Assembly: GCA_910577515.1 (NCBI GenBank)
Contig: CAJTLW010000002.1
Coordinates: 248,001-312,000, forward strand
Direction: 5' to 3'
DNA length: 64,000 nt
From: an uncultured Vampirovibrio sp.
GTDB lineage: Bacteria; Cyanobacteriota; Vampirovibrionia; Gastranaerophilales; Gastranaerophilaceae
The position numbers were made by a program, and so were the translations under genes. Each line of letters opens with the position of its first letter. The stretch's first letter is position 1. Below, piece by piece: positions 42,811 through 52,321 of the stretch. The notes under the pieces are model-generated. The model was given only the letters and a program-made list of their open reading frames with translations. It made no database searches and had not been told where the DNA came from.

Positions 42811-43821
42811 TTAACCCTGAATATTTTTTTGAGTTAAAGTTTGGTTTTTAGAGCTGTTTTTATAATTTCCTAAAAAGCTTTGGAATAGCATCATTTGGTT
42901 TGAATTAAAGCTGTTTAAAACAGGCTTTCTGTAAGGTAAATCAATATTTGGGTCTTTATATGCATCTTTAATTGTGCCGTCGCTTCCTAAATATTTATCT
43001 TTTGTCATTTTTTCGTTTAATTTAGGAAGACCGAAGCCTAAGAATGCAACAACGGCAATTAAAGCTGCAGTTTCAAATTTGGCGTTGATACCTTTTGCAA
43101 ATTTGGATATCGGGTTTGTATTTGTATCTTTTAATATATCGGCAATTTCTGTAAATGCTGAATTTGATGCATCTTTTCCTTGAATTGCTGCGATAATTTC
43201 TTTACCTGATTTTGTAAAGTCAAAGTCGCCGCCAAGCAGTTTTTTAGCTGCTGCTGCTAAAGCGCCGTCAGCGCCGTTTGCACCTTTACCTTTGTCAAAT
43301 GTTAACACCTTGCCAACATTCCCCTTGTTGTTGTCTACAAAGTCTAAGAATCTTGTAAGAGTTTCTTTGCCGTCAATATTTGCATAATTTGCAGTGATAT
43401 CTTCGGCAGAAAATGCAGTGGTGCCTTTTTGTTGGAAGTATCCTAAGGCTTTTTTGAATTTGCTTGCATCTTCCGGAATATTGGTAAATGTTAACGGTAA
43501 GCCTGATTTTTTAGCCATTAGGGCTGATAAACCTGCCTTAATTGCCTTCATTGCAAAAGTAATTGTTAAAATGCTTGTAACGTCGCGTCTTAAAATTTCA
43601 CTGCGCTCATCTGCATCACGGGCTTGCATGAATCTTGGAATGAGCGTGCATACGGAAATAAGTGCAAGAAATGCGCCGCGTCCGGGGTTCATACCTCTGC
43701 CTTCGGTAAATTTATTTAACTTTGAAGCAAAGCTTCCTTCTTTTCTAACTCTTCTTCCTAATTTTATTAAAGAGTCATTAAAATTATTTGAAATTTTCGG
43801 AGCAAGACTATTGATTTTCAT
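42811..43821 (-). CDS. Lineage-type membrane protein, module subunit B
   Basis: A 336-residue protein I do not recognise. The start is MKINSLAPKISNNFNDSLIK, then a basic stretch with GMNPGRGAFLALISVCTLIP as a first hydrophobic segment, a charged motif RDADERSEILRRDVTSILTI leading into a second, a Gly/Lys/Ala-rich soluble middle (about 130-235) and a third hydrophobic segment TAALIAVVAFLGFGLPKLNE near residue 262-282. Its start overlaps the upstream gene by 14 bases, so the two are co-translated. The third segment ends in PKL like that of the partner (IIPKLY), suggesting an old duplication. Likely an inner-membrane protein. Confidence 0.72.
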   Translation of the reverse strand: MKINSLAPKISNNFNDSLIKLGRRVRKEGSFASKLNKFTEGRGMNPGRGAFLALISVCTLIPRFMQARDADERSEILRRDVTSILTITFAMKAIKAGLSALMAKKSGLPLTFTNIPEDASKFKKALGYFQQKGTTAFSAEDITANYANIDGKETLTRFLDFVDNNKGNVGKVLTFDKGKGANGADGALAAAAKKLLGGDFDFTKSGKEIIAAIQGKDASNSAFTEIADILKDTNTNPISKFAKGINAKFETAALIAVVAFLGFGLPKLNEKMTKDKYLGSDGTIKDAYKDPNIDLPYRKPVLNSFNSNQMMLFQSFLGNYKNSSKNQTLTQKNIQG

Positions 43822-44941
43822 TATTCGCCGCTCCTCTTTGTTCTTTTACCTGTGCATAAATTGCATCAGTTTCAGGGTTTGTTTTGTTTCTTGTGTATAA
43901 TTTTGGAATTATTGACATAAACAGGCCGGTTGCAACAACCATCATAACGTTTGTTATAAACCTTGTGCCAATGCGTGAATCCCTGAAATTGTTGATAAAT
44001 TTATTAATTAAAACTTTGCTGCCGGATGTAATATCTTTACTTTGTGCTGAAATATATTGCTTTGCAAAGTCATTTGAATAGTTCTTCATATCATCAATAA
44101 TGTCACTTATTTTAAAGCTCTTTGTTCCGGGAACTATTTTTGCAGTTAAGAAATCACCCCATCCTTGGGTATGAGCTTTTTTATCTGCAACAAATTTTGT
44201 GCTTAATTGTGATAATATTTCATCTTTAGCATCGACAGCAACGCCGTTTTTCATAATCCTTTTGTTTGCCATGCTCATAAAGAAGTTTCTTTTAGGGGTA
44301 GCAGGGTCTTCAGCTTTTAACATTAAATCAATATATTCATCAATATTGATATCCTTTATATCGGCAAATTGGGAGAAAATGCTTTCAAATACATCTTTAT
44401 AGAAAGTTTTTTTGATTTCAATTCCTGCACTTTGTAATTCTTCTTTTGAAAGGGTTTTGAAATTAATATCCTTAAATTTATTATCAGATAAACTGTTAAT
44501 GCTGCCCTTCATTATATCGCTGAATACTGCAATGTTATCAACAGGAACCTTGTTTGCTTCTCCTGAATATCTGCTGGCGCCTGCAAGAACTAGAGCAGGT
44601 ATAATAAACATGCTCGGGCCGGTTGTAAATTCGCGGATTGCAACTTCTACAGCTGCTTTATAATTATTTTTTCCTGTTATGTCTTTGTTTCTATCAAGTG
44701 CCGCAAAGGTTCTCGGGAAATTTGTACCGAGCATATCTTGAACAGTAAATGAGGCAGCCAAACCACCCCTTGCAACCGCTGCCCAAAAATCAATCATAGA
44801 GCTGGTTGGGTCAATACCTTTAAATGAAGGAGTAGATGAGTTTGCAGATTTTTTGATGGAAAAATTACGGGGTAAATTTGCACTATATCCCGTTTTTTCG
44901 TTGTTGTTAATGATTGTAGTTTCTACGTTTCTTACCTTCAT
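43808..44941 (-). CDS. Lineage-type membrane protein, module subunit A
   Basis: A 377-residue protein of unknown function. A low-complexity start ends in TPSFKGIDP, the F-K-G motif also noted at 31316. Conserved-looking segments are AAVARGGLAASFTVQDMLGT, NFPRTFAALDRNKDITGKNN, and the hydrophobic FTTGPSMFIIPALVLAGASR (about 110-130). A helical soluble part of 180 residues is followed by a strong membrane helix TNVMMVVATGLFMSIIPKLY near 335-355 and a polar tail. It precedes and overlaps the gene at 42811-43821. A 360-base non-coding space lies upstream and should carry the promoter. Confidence 0.72.
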   Translation of the reverse strand: MKVRNVETTIINNNEKTGYSANLPRNFSIKKSANSSTPSFKGIDPTSSMIDFWAAVARGGLAASFTVQDMLGTNFPRTFAALDRNKDITGKNNYKAAVEVAIREFTTGPSMFIIPALVLAGASRYSGEANKVPVDNIAVFSDIMKGSINSLSDNKFKDINFKTLSKEELQSAGIEIKKTFYKDVFESIFSQFADIKDINIDEYIDLMLKAEDPATPKRNFFMSMANKRIMKNGVAVDAKDEILSQLSTKFVADKKAHTQGWGDFLTAKIVPGTKSFKISDIIDDMKNYSNDFAKQYISAQSKDITSGSKVLINKFINNFRDSRIGTRFITNVMMVVATGLFMSIIPKLYTRNKTNPETDAIYAQVKEQRGAANNENQ

Positions 44942-45225
44942 AAACTTCTTTAAAAAATAATCACAAAAAGTATAACGTATCTCAAGATTTTAAATTGCTA
45001 GCACAAGGCAATTTTTTAAACAAAAATTTACATTTTAAACTCTTGGGAGTGTAATTTTAACACTATTAAACTTTTTAATCAATTAATTCTAAGGAATTAT
45101 AAAATTTTTAAACACTATTGTTATTTGATACTATTCCATCAGGGGAGTTATTTTTTAATAACGTTGTTTTAAATTAAAAACAAAGAAATGGAAAAAGACT
45201 ATTATTTAAAGGATTTGAAACTATT
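44942..45225. other. AT-rich intergenic region
   Basis: About 280 bases without a convincing gene. It should hold the promoter of the minus-strand membrane module. A weak hairpin AAATTGC/GCAATTT (44992-45014) followed by T bases is the only structure; the repeated ACTATT hexamer (five times between 45062 and 45226) is likely chance in such AT-rich sequence. Confidence 0.5.
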
Positions 45226-45315
45226 ATGAAGCCATCATCATATACATTTTGCAGTGCATATTTATTGGGTTTGTGGGCATTGTTTTCTATGCTTACATTT
45301 TTTATTCTTGACTAA
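45226..45315 (+). CDS. Tiny single-helix membrane peptide, 29 aa
   Basis: ATG with AAAGGA 12 bases upstream encodes 29 residues: a short polar start (MKPSSYTF), then an unbroken hydrophobic helix (SAYLLGLWALFSMLTFFIL) and a final Asp. It overlaps the 3' end of the convergent ribF gene by 14 bases. The composition is typical of small membrane peptides, but such short frames can occur by chance. Confidence 0.35.
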   Translation: MKPSSYTFCSAYLLGLWALFSMLTFFILD

Positions 45316-46234
45316 TGCTTTTAATATCATTTATTATTGCATTTTTTAATTCTTGAATATTGTTGAATTTTTTTTCTTCCCTTAAAGGCTTTTTAAAGAA
45401 TACCCTGATTTTTTCACCATAAATTTCTTTATTGAAATCTAAAATATGGGCTTCTAAAATTGATTGAAGATTATTGTCTATTGTGGGTTTTACCCCCCAA
45501 TTGATAAGTGCTTTGTATTGAGAGCCTTTGTATTCAACTATTCCAAAATACACGCCATAAGGCGGTTTTACAATATTTTCGCGCCATTTTATATTTGCAG
45601 TATTAAAGCCTATTTGCCGCGCCAGGCCCATGCCTTTTATTACTTCGTCTTCAATATTAAAATCATACCCTAAAAGCGCATTGGCTTCTTTAATATATCC
45701 AAGTTCTATAAATTTTTTAATATTGGTGCTTGAAACAAGAGTGTTATTCAAGCGCATTTTTTCAATTTCAACATAGGTGTAACCAAGGCTTTGGCTGCTC
45801 CTTAAAAACGCGCTGTCTCCTTGTATTTTACCCTCTTCCTTTTTGCCAAATGTATGATTAAAGCCTGTTATTATGTACTCTGGGGCAAAATTTTGAATTA
45901 AAAGTCTTAGATATTCTATAGCTTCAATGTTTTTATACTCTTCAAAATCCAGAATGTAAGCCATATCAATACCTGCAGCTTCAATCATTTTAATTCTATC
46001 TTCAAGAGTTTGTATGTTTATACCCTTGTTTGGGTTAAAATACCCGCCTGGAGCTTTTTGGAACGTTATAACAGCACTTTTTTTACCTCTGCCATCCCCT
46101 TTTGCAAGATTGACGGTAGTTTCCAGGATTTTTTTATGTGCAATATGCACTCCGTCAAAGAAACCGAGAGCAATGGATGCAATTTTACCGTTTTCAGGGC
46201 TTAAAGGATGTTTTAAAGTATCAAATATTTCCAT
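45302..46234 (-). CDS. ribF: Bifunctional riboflavin kinase / FAD synthetase
   Basis: RibF converts riboflavin to FMN and then FAD. The N-terminal adenylyltransferase half shows ALGFFDGVHIAHKKIL (about 22-37) and YIITGFNHTFGKKEEG; the C-terminal kinase half shows GVYFGIVEYKG, WGVKPTIDNN and EAHILDFNKEIYGEKIRVFF. Length of 310 residues is standard. It follows the relA/spoT gene by 3 bases on the same strand, so the two are one transcript. Confidence 0.95.
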   Translation of the reverse strand: MEIFDTLKHPLSPENGKIASIALGFFDGVHIAHKKILETTVNLAKGDGRGKKSAVITFQKAPGGYFNPNKGINIQTLEDRIKMIEAAGIDMAYILDFEEYKNIEAIEYLRLLIQNFAPEYIITGFNHTFGKKEEGKIQGDSAFLRSSQSLGYTYVEIEKMRLNNTLVSSTNIKKFIELGYIKEANALLGYDFNIEDEVIKGMGLARQIGFNTANIKWRENIVKPPYGVYFGIVEYKGSQYKALINWGVKPTIDNNLQSILEAHILDFNKEIYGEKIRVFFKKPLREEKKFNNIQELKNAIINDIKSISQE

Positions 46235-46237
46235 AAA

Positions 46238-48466
46238 CTATTGCTTTGTTTGGGGTTTGGTCTGTTTTTTATTTTTTTGGTTTTTATTTTTACCTTTATT
46301 TAGGCTGTTTAGGTCGTTTTTTTGCTGTAAACGCCTTACTGAAAGCACATCCGGGATAGTTTGAATATTGAGGATAACCTTTTTCAAGGTTTCAATATCT
46401 GATAGCTCAACCCCAATGTCCATTATGCCGAATTTTTTACTTTTTAAATAACTATTTGCATAGGCTATATTTGTGTTTGTATCTGCAATTTTTATTAGGA
46501 TATCCTTTAAAATGCCGACTCTGTCTTGTGATTCAATTCTTAAATGAGCTATATATGTTCCCTGAGAAACGTTTTCAGCCCATTTGATATCCATCATCCG
46601 CTCAGGGATTATATCAAACAAACATTTACAATCGAGCCTGTGAACAGTAACACCCTTAGATTTAGTAACGACGCCAACTATAGGCTCTCCCGGTATTGGA
46701 GAGCAGCATTTTGCAAGGCTCCAGAGCATCCCTTCAAGGCCTATGATATCATTTTTCTTATTATTTCTTTTGTGTCTTGATTGCTCTTTTTGTTCAATAC
46801 TTTCTAATGGCTTGGTTTCAGGCTTTTTAAGTTTGTTTAAAACTTTATGGATTGTGGTTTCCCCATACCCTAGTGCTGCAAATAAGTCAGGCGCGCTTTT
46901 GTAATTCATCTCGTGTGCGCATTTATCAATTTCACCTGTTTTCAGGTATTCATCAAATACAGCCTTTGTTAAATGGGTTTCAAGCGCCGATTTTCCTATT
47001 TCAATATTGTCTTCTCTTTTATATTTCTTAAACCACAGGCGGATTTTTGAAATTGCGCTTTTTGTTACAACAAAATTCAACCAGTCAATTTTTGGCATGA
47101 ATTGTTTTGAGGTCAAAATTTCAACAATATCGCCGTTTTGAAGCTTTGTATCTAAAGGAACAATTCTTCCGTTAATAAGTGCGCCCACTGTTCTGTGGCC
47201 TACTTCCGTATGAATTCTGTAAGCAAAATCTACAGGAGTGGAATTTGCTGGTAAATCAACAACATCCCCGGCAGGTGTAAAAGCAAAAACCTGATCTGCA
47301 AATAAATCCAGCTTTACACTTTCTACAAACTCTTTAGCATCTGTTATATCTTTGTCTATCTCAACAAGTTTTCTCATCCAGTTAAACTGAATATCATTTT
47401 TGTCTTCCGCTTTAACAGAGCCTGATTCTTTGTATCTCCAATGTGCTGCAACACCATATTCTGCTACATCATGCATCTCTTTTGTTCTGATTTGGATTTC
47501 AAATGGTTTATTTTTTGAACCTATAACAGATGTATGTAAAGAGCGGTACATGTTGCCCTTTGGCATTGCTATATAGTCTTTAAAACGCCCTGGTATGGGT
47601 TTAAACTGAGAGTGGATAATGCCTAAAACGTTATAGCAGGCTTTAATATCATCCACAATAACCCGGATTGCCGTGATATCATAAAGGTCATCAAATGAAA
47701 CGTTTTGCCGCTTCATTTTGTTATAAATACTGTAATAATGCTTTGCTCTGCCATATATCGTGGCCTGGATGCCAGAATCTTTCAGGCTGTTTGAAATTGT
47801 TTCAATTAATGAGGAAACTACTTTATCTCTATCATGTTTTGTTTGCGCAACAAGTTTTGCAATTTCATAATATTTTTCAGGATTTATATAGCGAAGAGAT
47901 AAATCCTCAAGTTCTGCCTTAATTTTCCCGATACCAAGACGGTTTGCAAGAGGTGCAAATATATCAAGGGTTTCTTGAGCAATTCTTTTTTGCTTGTTTG
48001 CCGCCATATAGTTTAATGTGCGCATATTGTGAAGGCGGTCAGCAAGTTTTAAAAAGATAATCCGAACATCTTCCGCCATGGCAATAAACATTCTGCGGAA
48101 ATTTTCCGCCTGGCGTTCCTCTTTTGATTTAAACTGGTATTTCCCAAGCTTTGTAACGCCGTTTACAAGTTTCAATACATCTGAACCAAAGTTTTTTTCA
48201 ATTTCATCCGGTTGTGTGTCAGTGTCTTCTAAAATATCATGCAAAAAGGCTGCTATAATTGTATTTGTATCAAGCCGAAGCTCCGTTAGAATTTTGGCAA
48301 CTTCAATAGGGTGAATAATATAAGGTTCTTCAGATATTCTATACTGCCCTTCATGTAAGCGGGAAGCAAAAAGATAGGCATGTTCTATTTTTTCAACATC
48401 TTTCATTTCTCTTTTTTGAGAAATTAATGTTTCTTTTAATTCATTGAACAGCATTAAATATGACAT
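46238..48466 (-). CDS. RelA/SpoT-family (p)ppGpp synthetase/hydrolase
   Basis: The stringent-response alarmone enzyme, 742 residues. Domains in order: HD hydrolase (about 25-180; YIIHPIEVAKIL, AAFLHDILEDTD and KLADRLHNMRTL intact), synthetase (about 230-345; YGRAKHYYSIYNKMKR, GRFKDYIAMPKGNMYRSLHT, EIQIRT), TGS (about 395-455; VFAFTPAGDVVDLP), a helical/zinc-finger region with CCSPIPGEPIVG, and ACT (about 660-735). Both activities look preserved, as in the long bifunctional Rel enzymes. A Lys/Asn/Gln-rich tail ends the protein. It is the first gene of a pair with ribF. Confidence 0.95.
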   Translation of the reverse strand: MSYLMLFNELKETLISQKREMKDVEKIEHAYLFASRLHEGQYRISEEPYIIHPIEVAKILTELRLDTNTIIAAFLHDILEDTDTQPDEIEKNFGSDVLKLVNGVTKLGKYQFKSKEERQAENFRRMFIAMAEDVRIIFLKLADRLHNMRTLNYMAANKQKRIAQETLDIFAPLANRLGIGKIKAELEDLSLRYINPEKYYEIAKLVAQTKHDRDKVVSSLIETISNSLKDSGIQATIYGRAKHYYSIYNKMKRQNVSFDDLYDITAIRVIVDDIKACYNVLGIIHSQFKPIPGRFKDYIAMPKGNMYRSLHTSVIGSKNKPFEIQIRTKEMHDVAEYGVAAHWRYKESGSVKAEDKNDIQFNWMRKLVEIDKDITDAKEFVESVKLDLFADQVFAFTPAGDVVDLPANSTPVDFAYRIHTEVGHRTVGALINGRIVPLDTKLQNGDIVEILTSKQFMPKIDWLNFVVTKSAISKIRLWFKKYKREDNIEIGKSALETHLTKAVFDEYLKTGEIDKCAHEMNYKSAPDLFAALGYGETTIHKVLNKLKKPETKPLESIEQKEQSRHKRNNKKNDIIGLEGMLWSLAKCCSPIPGEPIVGVVTKSKGVTVHRLDCKCLFDIIPERMMDIKWAENVSQGTYIAHLRIESQDRVGILKDILIKIADTNTNIAYANSYLKSKKFGIMDIGVELSDIETLKKVILNIQTIPDVLSVRRLQQKNDLNSLNKGKNKNQKNKKQTKPQTKQ

Positions 48467-48527
48467 AGGATAATTTTACATCTTTTTTATGATATTTCAA
48501 TCTGCTATTTATATTAAAATATTTATT

Positions 48528-48818
48528 ATGGATATTGACGAACTAAAAGGCTTGATAAATTCCTCTGCAGACGGGTACAAACTTAAAATAAAAGTTTCTG
48601 CTAATTCAAAGAAAAATAGTTTGGAATTTTTGGATGATGCCGATAGTTTGCTTAAAATAAAAGTAAACAAACCGGCTGTAGATGGTAAAGCAAACAAAGC
48701 AATAATAGAATATCTTTCTGATGTTTTAAATATTCCTAAAAGTAATATTATAATTTTAAACGGGGAAAAATCATCTCAAAAATGCTTGCTAATTAAAGCT
48801 AAAAAGAATATAATTTGA
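48528..48818 (+). CDS. DUF167/YggU-family protein
   Basis: A 96-residue protein of the small DUF167 (YggU) family, function unknown. The pattern LKIKVSANSKKNSLEF, LKIKVNKPAVDGKANKAIIE, LNIPKSNIIILNGEKSSQK follows the family closely. The frame is open 13 codons earlier, but the ATG at MDIDELK fits the family length. It is divergent from relA/spoT and not obviously linked to its neighbours. Confidence 0.9.
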   Translation: MDIDELKGLINSSADGYKLKIKVSANSKKNSLEFLDDADSLLKIKVNKPAVDGKANKAIIEYLSDVLNIPKSNIIILNGEKSSQKCLLIKAKKNII

Positions 48819-48866
48819 AAAAGATTTTCTGATTGCATATTATTTTTGTAAAAAAATAATAAGACT

Positions 48867-48877
48867 TTGTAACAAAA
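48867..48877. promoter_or_regulatory. TTTGTAACAAA palindrome upstream of cyclic-dinucleotide gene
   Basis: A perfect 5-bp inverted repeat around A, the same 11-mer as the core of the site at 30844-30856, here 94 bases before a GTG start. A shared operator is proposed; a chance match in AT-rich DNA remains possible. Confidence 0.4.
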
Positions 48878-48971
48878 GTTAAGAAAAGTGTCAATATTTT
48901 ATTTTGTTTGTACTTAGAATATACAAGTGTGAAAATTTAAAATCTATTTTAGAAGGTTTAAATAGGAAAAA

Positions 48972-50840
48972 GTGAGTTTCAAAGAGTCGGAAAATAAACC
49001 TTTGAACAATAAAAGTAAAAGGTCAAATAAAGAAGAAAGCCGGAGTGAAGTTAAAATTAATTCCGTATTTTCAAATCCGATTGCACAGGTAAAAGGTCAA
49101 ACGCATACCAGCACCAGTGCAAACAGGCTCTATGGCGGCTATTCTAATCCTAATTATGCAAAACAGCTTAATATAAACTATCAGGAAATTTTAAAGCTTA
49201 TAAATGAAACTTTTGCAACTAAAGATGAACTCGGGCAATTGTTTTACTCAATTCATAATATTTTATCTACAAGAATGCAGATAAATTGTTCTGCAATAGG
49301 GCTTGTAAATAAACAATCAAAATGTGTAAATTTAAAACTTGTAGATAAAGTTGGTTCAACATATTCAAGTAAGATTATGTTAACAGACACAGAAAATCCT
49401 ATCGTAAAATGCGTTAAAACAAAGAAAATGCAAAGAACGCAGGATATAAGCTTTATAAGTGCATCATATCTTAATAATTCACCCATGCTTTTATTCCCGC
49501 TTGTTGCAGTAAATGAATGTCTTGGTGTTTATGCAGTTGGCGATACAAGGGCTGATATATATGCTGAACTTTACCAGTTTATTGGAACTTCAGCAGGTTT
49601 ATTTGCTCAAAATGTCAATCTTTTAGAGATGGTTGAAAAGAATTCTGATACAGATACTTTAACGGGTCTTGCAAACCATAAACACCTGCAGGAAGAATTA
49701 TCAAAACAAATTCATCTGGCAGAACAAGCTAATTCGCAATTATCTATTTGTATTTTTGATATTTCAAATATTTCTCAAATAAATAGAGAGCTTGGACACG
49801 CTAAAGGGGATGAAATCATAAGAGCTGTTGCCCATAAAATTAAACAAAGTATTAGAAATACTGATTTTGCAGGAAGATACGGCGGTGATGAAATTGCAGT
49901 ATTGATGCCTAATACTCCTTTAGAAGAAGCAAAATATATAGCAGAATACATATCTTATACATTATCTTGCGTTATTGTAGATGCAGTAGGTCCGATTAAA
50001 GTAAGCGCGGGTATCGCAAGCTATCCTGTGGCTTCAAAAGACCAGGAAAAACTTCTTGTTCTGGCTGAGCAAGCTATGTATATTTCAAAAAGCAAATCTT
50101 ACGAATCAGGAAACTGTATTGTTGTAACAAGTGAAGATTATAATTTCTGGGATGATGAAGCTCTAAAATGCTTTGCAGAAGTTTTAACTAAAAAACACGC
50201 TGAAATCGGTGTAGATTTTGAAGAAGAATTAATCAGCAAATTCCATAATGAAAAAATTATTTCAAATAAGCATCTTCTTGATGTTGTAACATCTCTTGCA
50301 AGTACAATTGATGCCAAAGACCCATACACTAAAGGCCATTCTACCTTTGTATCAAGGTATTCCGAAGCTCTTGCAAGAGCCATAAGGCTACCGGAGGCTG
50401 AAGTTGAACGTATTAAACTTGGCGCCCTCCTTCATGATATAGGAAAAATCGGTATTCCTGAAAATGTACTTAAAAAGCCAAGTATGTTAACCGATGAAGA
50501 ATGGGAAATCATGAAACAACACCCTGTAATTGGGGCGGAAAAAGTACTTGCACCAAATGAATCTTTAAGAGATTTAATTCCGATGGTTAAATTCCACCAT
50601 GAACACTATGATGGAACAGGATATCCTTTTGGTTTAAAGGGAGATGAAATCCCGTTATCTGCAAGAATAGTTTCAATCGCTGATGCTTATCACGCACTTG
50701 TATCAGATAGACCCTATAGAAAAGGTCTTGGCGTTGAAAAAGCTTGTGAAATCTTAAAGCTTGGTGCTGGTGTTCAATGGGATAAAGAGCTTGTAAGACA
50801 ATTCATTGTAATTGCCCCATCCCTTTCAACTGAGGTTTAA
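48972..50840 (+). CDS. GAF-GGDEF-HD-GYP signalling protein
   Basis: A 622-residue cytosolic protein for cyclic-di-GMP turnover. A Ser/Lys-rich start of 60 residues precedes a GAF sensor domain (about 75-215), a GGDEF domain (about 220-370) with the active-site loop RYGGDEIAVL (GGDEI in place of GGDEF), and an HD-GYP phosphodiesterase (about 430-610) with LLHDIGKIGIPENVL and HHEHYDGTGYPFGLKG, all ligands present. The phosphodiesterase half is likely active; the cyclase half could still be active or act as a GTP-binding regulator. The start is GTG with AGGAAA upstream. It ends with a 4-base overlap on a convergent glycosyltransferase gene. Confidence 0.92.
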   Translation: MSFKESENKPLNNKSKRSNKEESRSEVKINSVFSNPIAQVKGQTHTSTSANRLYGGYSNPNYAKQLNINYQEILKLINETFATKDELGQLFYSIHNILSTRMQINCSAIGLVNKQSKCVNLKLVDKVGSTYSSKIMLTDTENPIVKCVKTKKMQRTQDISFISASYLNNSPMLLFPLVAVNECLGVYAVGDTRADIYAELYQFIGTSAGLFAQNVNLLEMVEKNSDTDTLTGLANHKHLQEELSKQIHLAEQANSQLSICIFDISNISQINRELGHAKGDEIIRAVAHKIKQSIRNTDFAGRYGGDEIAVLMPNTPLEEAKYIAEYISYTLSCVIVDAVGPIKVSAGIASYPVASKDQEKLLVLAEQAMYISKSKSYESGNCIVVTSEDYNFWDDEALKCFAEVLTKKHAEIGVDFEEELISKFHNEKIISNKHLLDVVTSLASTIDAKDPYTKGHSTFVSRYSEALARAIRLPEAEVERIKLGALLHDIGKIGIPENVLKKPSMLTDEEWEIMKQHPVIGAEKVLAPNESLRDLIPMVKFHHEHYDGTGYPFGLKGDEIPLSARIVSIADAYHALVSDRPYRKGLGVEKACEILKLGAGVQWDKELVRQFIVIAPSLSTEV

Positions 50841-52321
50841 AGTTTTTTAACCTTTATTATGAATGCGTTTTTATTTTGAATTCTAGTGCTGCTTATTTCT
50901 TTTTGAAAGAGAATTTGTGCAATCTTTCTATTTGTCGCCATCTGTTTTATAACCTTGCCATCATTTAATTCATTGGATTTCCATGGAATATAAAACCAGC
51001 AAATTTTACCGGGAGGTATACTGTTAAGCAAACTTTGTATTGTTTCAGCTCTATCCTTTGGGTAAATTAATTTTGGAATTTCTTTAAAATATTGTCTTGA
51101 ATAATATTCATACGCAGGAACTGCCCATTTAGGGGCGATAAAAATATTATCTTTTGAAATATTTTTCACAGAGCATAATAATTCTCTTGCAGAACCCTTA
51201 TAAAAAACATCCTCATCATAGAATCTTAAAATATATTTAAAGGTATTCATTCTAAAGAATAATAGCGTGATAAAAATAATTAAAATGCTAAATACAAGCT
51301 TCTTTTTGCTCTCTTTAAAAGTTATACAATCAACAGGCTTAATTATTATTAAAATTAACAGGGGCATTAAATAAGAGGCCATTCTGTCATATATTGGATA
51401 TATTTTCAATATTGAAGTTATAAATGCAGTAAATAAAATTAACAGCATTAATAACTCAGTTTTTCTTTTTCTTTTGAAAAATAAAAATGCTCCACAACAC
51501 AAAAGGGTTATAGGAATTAAAGGATTGTAATTAGGATAAAAAACAAAATGAAAATAGTGTTTAATAATAAAGTATAAAGTTTTTATATTTATATAGATAT
51601 CAGTATCTTGCCAGTATTCATTAATCATTATTATCTTTGAAGGCAAAAGGTATGCAAGATAATAAGGAATAAATAAAATAATAAACGGCATACATATTGC
51701 AAGTGCTGTTTTTAGCGCAGACAATTTTTCATCTTTGTAAATTAAATAGAGTATGAATGCCCCCAAGATTATACCTGATGGCATTGAGAGTAAAAAAGAA
51801 ACAAAAAATAAAATGCCGAGTATTACTGATTTTTTAAAATTTAAAGCTTTTATATCTAAATGTGCAAGGTATAAAATGGTTAAAATCGTAATCAAAACTT
51901 CAAGCGAATACTGTTTAAATTCGCTGCTATAGTATATAAGATGAAAATTTACACAAAAAAGATAGTTTGCAGCAAGGATTGACCATTTTTTATCTAAAAC
52001 CTTTTTAGAAAGAATGTAAAATGCAAATATAGAAGCTATCCCAAATACTAAAGGCAAAAACCTGAAAGTATATTCGCTTGAGCCAAATAGCGATATTGCA
52101 GCTTTTGAAATTACAAGAAAAAGATATGGCGCACATTGTACATAATCGAGAGGTTTTAAAAGTTCTAAAAAGCTTTTGTCTAATATATTTAAAGCAAGCG
52201 CTGCCTCGTCATACCAAAAAGATTTACAGTAAAAATAAGTCTTAAGACGGAGAAAAATTCCGAACGCAAGTATCAAAATAATTGTAATATTATATAAATT
52301 TTTCTTCAAAAAATCTTTCAT
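50837..52321 (-). CDS. GT39-like membrane glycosyltransferase
   Basis: A 494-residue polytopic protein with about 12 membrane helices. The first luminal loop carries YCKSFWYDEAALALNILDKS: the D-E pair and its position match the catalytic loop of the ArnT/PMT (GT39/PF13231) family, which transfers sugars from polyprenyl-phosphate carriers to lipids, proteins or glycans outside the membrane. The C-terminal 120 residues are a soluble external domain. The neighbouring GT2 gene would make the polyprenyl-phosphate sugar donor, so the pair looks functional together. Confidence 0.85.
   Translation of the reverse strand: MKDFLKKNLYNITIILILAFGIFLRLKTYFYCKSFWYDEAALALNILDKSFLELLKPLDYVQCAPYLFLVISKAAISLFGSSEYTFRFLPLVFGIASIFAFYILSKKVLDKKWSILAANYLFCVNFHLIYYSSEFKQYSLEVLITILTILYLAHLDIKALNFKKSVILGILFFVSFLLSMPSGIILGAFILYLIYKDEKLSALKTALAICMPFIILFIPYYLAYLLPSKIIMINEYWQDTDIYINIKTLYFIIKHYFHFVFYPNYNPLIPITLLCCGAFLFFKRKRKTELLMLLILFTAFITSILKIYPIYDRMASYLMPLLILIIIKPVDCITFKESKKKLVFSILIIFITLLFFRMNTFKYILRFYDEDVFYKGSARELLCSVKNISKDNIFIAPKWAVPAYEYYSRQYFKEIPKLIYPKDRAETIQSLLNSIPPGKICWFYIPWKSNELNDGKVIKQMATNRKIAQILFQKEISSTRIQNKNAFIIKVKKL

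Noticed and set aside
45062..45226. Five ACTATT hexamers in the intergenic region
   Set aside because: Irregular spacing and AT-rich context; no larger repeat unit, so not a CRISPR or iteron array.
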